This document shows, in pieces, positions 4,774 to 8,371 of a stretch of DNA of 8,371 bases. Source of the stretch: CAYWFP01 sp964457365. Its GTDB lineage: Bacteria > Planctomycetota > SZUA-567. Where the stretch lies: the NCBI GenBank assembly GCA_964457365.1, contig CAYWFP010000135.1:1-8371 (forward strand), read 5' to 3'. Within the stretch, counting starts at the first letter, position 1; each line of letters begins with the position of its first letter. The notes under the pieces are model-generated. The model was not told where the DNA came from. It worked only from the letters and a program-made list of their open reading frames with translations, and searched no databases. The position numbers were made by a program, and so were the translations under genes.

Positions 4774-5844
4774 GTGAAACGCATCCTGCTGGTCCAGGAC
4801 GCGGCGCTGGTGCCGTGCGAGATCCCCAAGACGCTGATGGCGCGCGGCTACGAGGTGGAGATCTGGAATGCCCCGAATACCCGGCTCGACCCGTTGGCCG
4901 AAACCCCGCCGGAGATGGTGATTCTGGCCATGGACGAGATCGACACCGGGCACCTGGCCATGGCGCAGGCGCTGCGGCATGAGAAGGCGCTCAAGGCGGT
5001 GCCGGTGCTGGCGATTATCCCGCCGGTCAAGATCGGCACGGCGGAGAAGCTGCTCAAGATGGGTATCGACGACTACCTGCCGCGGCCGTTCCAGCCGGCG
5101 CAGTTGACGCTCAAGATCGGCAAGCTCCTGCGGGGCGATCAGCCGGAGAACGAGATGCGCGTGATCCCCGACGCGCTGCGCGAGGCGTTCTCGCGCATAC
5201 TCGAGGAAGCCCGGCATCTGGGGGACATGGCCGAGGTCTTTCCCGGCGCCACGCCGCGCAGTCGCTCGTACCGCCGCCAGGCGCCGCCCGGACCCGGCTG
5301 GAAAGGCGTCATCATCGACGAGGCGGTCAAGCCGTTCTACGTCGGGCGCGAGCGCGAGTTCGTCAAGTGGTCGCCCGACGCGCTGGCGCGCATGCCCCAC
5401 GACGAGGAGTGGGACCAGCGCGAGAAGGTTGTGATGAAGCGCGCGGAGTCGCCGGTGGCGGCGGCGGTGGACACCTCGCGCTGTCCGGTCGCGGCGGAGC
5501 TCTTCGCCATCGTTCCCGCGCGCGGCCTGGATTGCAGCTTCCTGGCGTGCCTGCTGAACAGCCGGCTGATCGACTTCTACCTCCACCGCATCCGCCCCCC
5601 GCGCGAGGACCTGGCCGGGGTCTACCTGCGCCGCCCCGACATCGAGGCCATTCCCGTCATCGTGCCTGAGGCGAGCGAGCAGAAACGTTTCGCGCCCATG
5701 GCCAAGCGCCGCGGCACGCTCGAGGCGCTGCACGGCGGGCGCCGCGCGAGCAAGCAGATGTGCGGCACGATGAACGAAGCCATCTTCGACGTCTACGGCC
5801 TCGGCCCCGAGGCGCGCGAGGAGTTGAAGGGGCTGCATTTCTGA
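4774..5844 (+). CDS. Degenerate receiver domain fused to a TaqI-like DNA-specificity domain
   Basis: I prefer the GTG at 4774: GAGGAG lies six bases upstream, the receiver begins at once (KRILLVQD), and the 31 codons before it have lower third-position GC. The frame is open back to a GTG at 4681, which would give 387 residues; numbering here follows that longer form. The receiver-like fold spans about 32-152 and ends DDYLPRPFQPAQL. It has Gln39-Asp40 for the acidic pair, Ala83 for the phospho-Asp, Ile113 for Thr and Arg135 for Lys, so phosphorylation is unlikely. A helical linker follows. Residues about 205-330 then resemble the target-recognition domain of TaqI/type IIG and PglX-like enzymes: WKGVIIDEAVKPFYV, REKVVMKRAE, FLACLLNSRLIDFYLHRI, VYLRRPDIEAIPVIVPE. 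The tail MNEAIFDVYGLGPEAREE matches their C-terminal helix. No SAM-binding or NPPY methylase motif and no evident nuclease motif is present. A sequence-specific DNA-binding role is inferred. The family call for the second half is by eye but spans several aligned motifs. Confidence 0.75.
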   Translation: MKRILLVQDAALVPCEIPKTLMARGYEVEIWNAPNTRLDPLAETPPEMVILAMDEIDTGHLAMAQALRHEKALKAVPVLAIIPPVKIGTAEKLLKMGIDDYLPRPFQPAQLTLKIGKLLRGDQPENEMRVIPDALREAFSRILEEARHLGDMAEVFPGATPRSRSYRRQAPPGPGWKGVIIDEAVKPFYVGREREFVKWSPDALARMPHDEEWDQREKVVMKRAESPVAAAVDTSRCPVAAELFAIVPARGLDCSFLACLLNSRLIDFYLHRIRPPREDLAGVYLRRPDIEAIPVIVPEASEQKRFAPMAKRRGTLEALHGGRRASKQMCGTMNEAIFDVYGLGPEAREELKGLHF

Positions 5845-5936
5845 GGTGCCATTGCCTTCGTCAACGGCTTCTGCTGTCGTGACTTTTTCGGGTTGTACCG
5901 AATCCCGAATACTCCTGCGTTTACTCCACATCCCGC

Positions 5937-5965
5937 TTGTCCGCGCCCCCACGGGGTGTTATACT
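5937..5965 (+). promoter_or_regulatory. Sigma-70-type promoter of the tandem DUF4159 gene
   Basis: TTGTCC (5937-5942), a 17-base spacer and TATACT (5960-5965) match the consensus 4/6 and 5/6 at ideal spacing. Transcription would begin near 5972, a few bases before the GGAGGG ribosome-binding site (5978-5983) and the ATG at 5990. This also argues against the longer reading frame that opens at 5846, whose first 48 codons would lie across this promoter. Confidence 0.5.
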
Positions 5966-5989
5966 GAAGCCGTCGCTGGAGGGACGTGG

Positions 5990-7513
5990 ATGGATCTGAC
6001 GCGGCGGAAGATGCTGGGAGTTCTCGGCGGGCTTAGCGCGCACCTGGTGGCTTTGAAGGTATTCGGCGGCGACTGCGGGGCGCCCCCGCCGGCGAAGAAG
6101 CAGCACTGGAAGGCGGCCGAGAGCTTTCCGCCGCTGCCGCTGCCGGCGACGCCCCTGCGCCGCAGCGAGAAGAAGCGTCCGCCCGCGCCGCCGACGCTGA
6201 TCGGCAAGCTCCAGTACGGCAAGACCGTCACGGCCACGGACAAGCACGGCCGGCGCTACAGCTATCGCGACTGGACGACCGATCCGGCCGACGCCAGGAG
6301 CATTCTCAATCACGCCAACCGCGAGTTGAATATCCGCTACCGCCCCGTCGAGGTCGCGTTCGACAATTTCAGCTTCAAGCCGCAGGAGATTCCGCTGCTC
6401 TATCTCACCGGGCACGAGGGCTTCTCTTTCGACGCGGAGCGGCGGAAGGTGATCCACCGTTTCCTGCATGACGGCGGCTTTCTCCTCGGCGACGCCTGCT
6501 GCGGGATGGAGGCGTACCGCGAGGCGTTTCTGACGGAGATCCTCCGCATCTTTCCCGAGCGCAGACTGAAGGTCCTGCCGCAGGATCATCCGATCTACAC
6601 GGCTTACTACACCCTCGACCGCGTCGGCTACCTCGACGAGAAGGAGGGCGCGTTCGAGGGCCCGCCGATGCTCGAGGGCGTCTCCATCGGCTGCCGCGAG
6701 GCGGTGCTGCTGAGCCAGTACGACCTCTCGTGCGGCTGGGACGGGCACAAGCACGCGCGCGGCAAGCGCGTCTGGCCGGCCGAGCACGCGGTGCGCCTGG
6801 GCATCAACATGATCGCCTACGCGCTGGCGACGTACCGCCTGGGCCAGTACCTGGCGACGACGACGGTCTACCACGACCGGCAGGAGAGCGGCGGGGCGCT
6901 GACGCTGGGGCAGGTGGTCCACGGCGGCGACTGGGACCCGAACCCGTCGGGGCTGATGAACCTGATGAAGCACTGCGCCGCGCGCAGCACGCTGGCGATC
7001 CGGTTCAAACGCGAGAACGTCGCCCTCGGCGAGGGCGGCCCCGTCCGCCAGCCGATCCTGTACATGACCGGGCACGACGAGTTCACCTTCTCCGCCGGCG
7101 AGATCGCGCGCCTGCGGGCGTATCTCCACGGCGGGGGGCTTCTCTTCGCCGACGCCTGCTGCGGCCGGACGAACTTCGACAAGGCCTTCCGCCGCGAGAT
7201 CGCGAAGGTCGTCCCCGAGCGGGCGCTCAGTCCGCTGGCGCCGGATCACGATTTGTTCACGCTGGTGGCCGATACGCGCGCGGTGACGCCCACCCCGGCG
7301 CTCCGGGCCAAGCGCGAGGGCGTGGGCCTGCCGCCGGTGACCGCGCCGCAGTTCGAGCAGATCGCGCTCGCGGGCGGGCCGGCGGTGCTCTACTCGCGCT
7401 ACGGCGTCGGCTGCGGCTGGGAGGACGAGGCCTGCCCGTACTGCCTCGGCTATGCGCCCAACTCCGCGCGCGACCTGGGCATGAACGTGCTGGCCTACGC
7501 CATGACGCACTGA
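5990..7513 (+). CDS. Tandem DUF4159 protein with a twin-arginine-like export signal
   Basis: 507 residues from the ATG at 5990, which has GGAGGG six bases upstream. The N-terminus MDLTRRKMLGVLGGLSAHLV has a TRRKML motif and a hydrophobic stretch, consistent with a Tat signal. A Pro-rich linker follows to about residue 68. Two DUF4159-like copies come next (about 69-290 and 303-505). Copy 1 has YLTGHEGFSF (His142), DGGFLLGDACCG (Asp168) and SQYDLSCGW (Cys248). Copy 2 has YMTGHDEFTF (His362), GGGLLFADACCG (Asp388) and SRYGVGCGW (Cys475). The His and Asp motifs are each 220 residues apart, so both copies look intact. Usual family members carry one such domain. DUF4159 has no established activity; I recall it near MoxR ATPase and von Willebrand-domain genes and a relation to glutamine-amidotransferase-like folds, neither verifiable here. 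Copy 2 adds a CPYC motif (482-485). Its own promoter precedes it, and it converges on glgX. Confidence 0.8.
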   Translation: MDLTRRKMLGVLGGLSAHLVALKVFGGDCGAPPPAKKQHWKAAESFPPLPLPATPLRRSEKKRPPAPPTLIGKLQYGKTVTATDKHGRRYSYRDWTTDPADARSILNHANRELNIRYRPVEVAFDNFSFKPQEIPLLYLTGHEGFSFDAERRKVIHRFLHDGGFLLGDACCGMEAYREAFLTEILRIFPERRLKVLPQDHPIYTAYYTLDRVGYLDEKEGAFEGPPMLEGVSIGCREAVLLSQYDLSCGWDGHKHARGKRVWPAEHAVRLGINMIAYALATYRLGQYLATTTVYHDRQESGGALTLGQVVHGGDWDPNPSGLMNLMKHCAARSTLAIRFKRENVALGEGGPVRQPILYMTGHDEFTFSAGEIARLRAYLHGGGLLFADACCGRTNFDKAFRREIAKVVPERALSPLAPDHDLFTLVADTRAVTPTPALRAKREGVGLPPVTAPQFEQIALAGGPAVLYSRYGVGCGWEDEACPYCLGYAPNSARDLGMNVLAYAMTH

Positions 7514-7516
7514 GGG

Positions 7517-7688
7517 TTACCCGCTCCCGTCCGATTCGATCCCCGGCAGCGCGGCTTTCCAGGTGTCGAGCCGCCGCCGCAGATCGGCCTGCACCGCCGC
7601 GTGCGCGGGCCGGTGCGCGCCATAACCATTTCGCCAGGCGTTTGACAGGAAGAAACCATACGCGGCGGATCGGCACAGCGCAAGCCTG

Positions 7689-7696
<8 letters not shown>
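7517..7696 (-). pseudogene. Possible 3' remnant of a lost gene (sulfatase-like tail)
   Basis: A minus-strand frame is open for 59 codons from a TGA at 7699-7697 to a TAA at 7519-7517 but has no ATG. Its last part reads HRPAHAAVQADLRRRLDTWK and ends ALPGIESDGSG. That resembles the C-terminal helix of many sulfatases (pattern PxYAxVxxxLxxRLxxW), and the downstream stop sits where a tail would end. Nothing recognisable precedes it, and the frame overlaps the last three codons of glgX. It could be a deletion remnant next to glgX or a chance GC-rich frame. Otherwise the 175-base convergent gap shows no clear terminator. Confidence 0.25.

Positions 7697-8371
<675 letters not shown>

Noticed and set aside
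4774..5844. Reading this gene as a complete restriction-modification enzyme
   Set aside because: There is no SAM-binding motif, no NPPY-type catalytic motif and no nuclease domain that I can see, and no companion methylase in the window.
4588..5952. Long minus-strand frame (454 codons) opposite the receiver/specificity gene
   Set aside because: The plus strand shows collinear domain motifs and a good ribosome-binding site. The minus frame is rich in Arg, Ala, Leu, Asp and His without recognisable motifs and covers the intergenic promoter region.
5846..5989. N-terminal 48-codon extension of the DUF4159 protein
   Set aside because: The extension has no ribosome-binding site and overlies a well-spaced sigma-70 promoter. 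The ATG at 5990 has GGAGGG upstream and begins a sensible export signal.
5921..7510. Minus-strand frame of 529 codons opposite the DUF4159 gene
   Set aside because: It is antisense to a gene with two clear domain copies, a promoter and a ribosome-binding site. Its composition is that of a shadow frame.

Overview
The window is GC-rich, densely coding bacterial DNA. It suggests a Gram-negative (didermic) organism: it has an exported phosphate-binding protein, a PhoR-like sensor kinase with an extracytoplasmic domain, and a probable twin-arginine-exported protein. The mix of DUF4159, a DUF4404-like protein, a Nif11-like protein and a possible sulfatase tail recalls Planctomycetes-Verrucomicrobia-Chlamydiae-type or related environmental genomes. 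That placement is inference; no marker gene here fixes the phylum.

Left part (1-3634), phosphate regulation, all on the minus strand: a PhoB-type response regulator (2586-3272), then a PhoR-type histidine kinase (759-2543), then the start of pstS (1-346, cut by the window edge). Transcription runs right to left, so the rest of any pst operon would lie beyond the left edge. Upstream of phoB there is one array, and upstream of pstS there are two arrays, of CTAA-like tetranucleotides repeated every 11 bp. Each array is followed after exactly 10 bases by a TAnnnT hexamer. This is the geometry expected of PhoB-activated promoters and predicts an autoregulated regulon with its own Pho-box sequence.

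Middle part (3635-4574): a small helical DUF4404-like protein is followed after one base by a three-helix membrane protein of unknown function (plus strand). These converge, almost stop to stop, on a short Nif11-like protein (minus strand).

Right part (4575-8371): the most unusual gene (4774-5844, plus) joins a receiver-like domain that has lost nearly all its phosphorylation residues to what looks like a TaqI-type C-terminal DNA-specificity domain, with no methyltransferase or nuclease domain. It is followed by a separately promoted, probably Tat-exported protein made of two DUF4159 domains (5990-7513). That gene converges on the 3' end of a glycogen debranching enzyme gene, glgX (minus strand, cut by the right edge). 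The gap between them may hold the decayed tail of another gene. Apart from the phosphate block, these neighbours do not form an obvious pathway.
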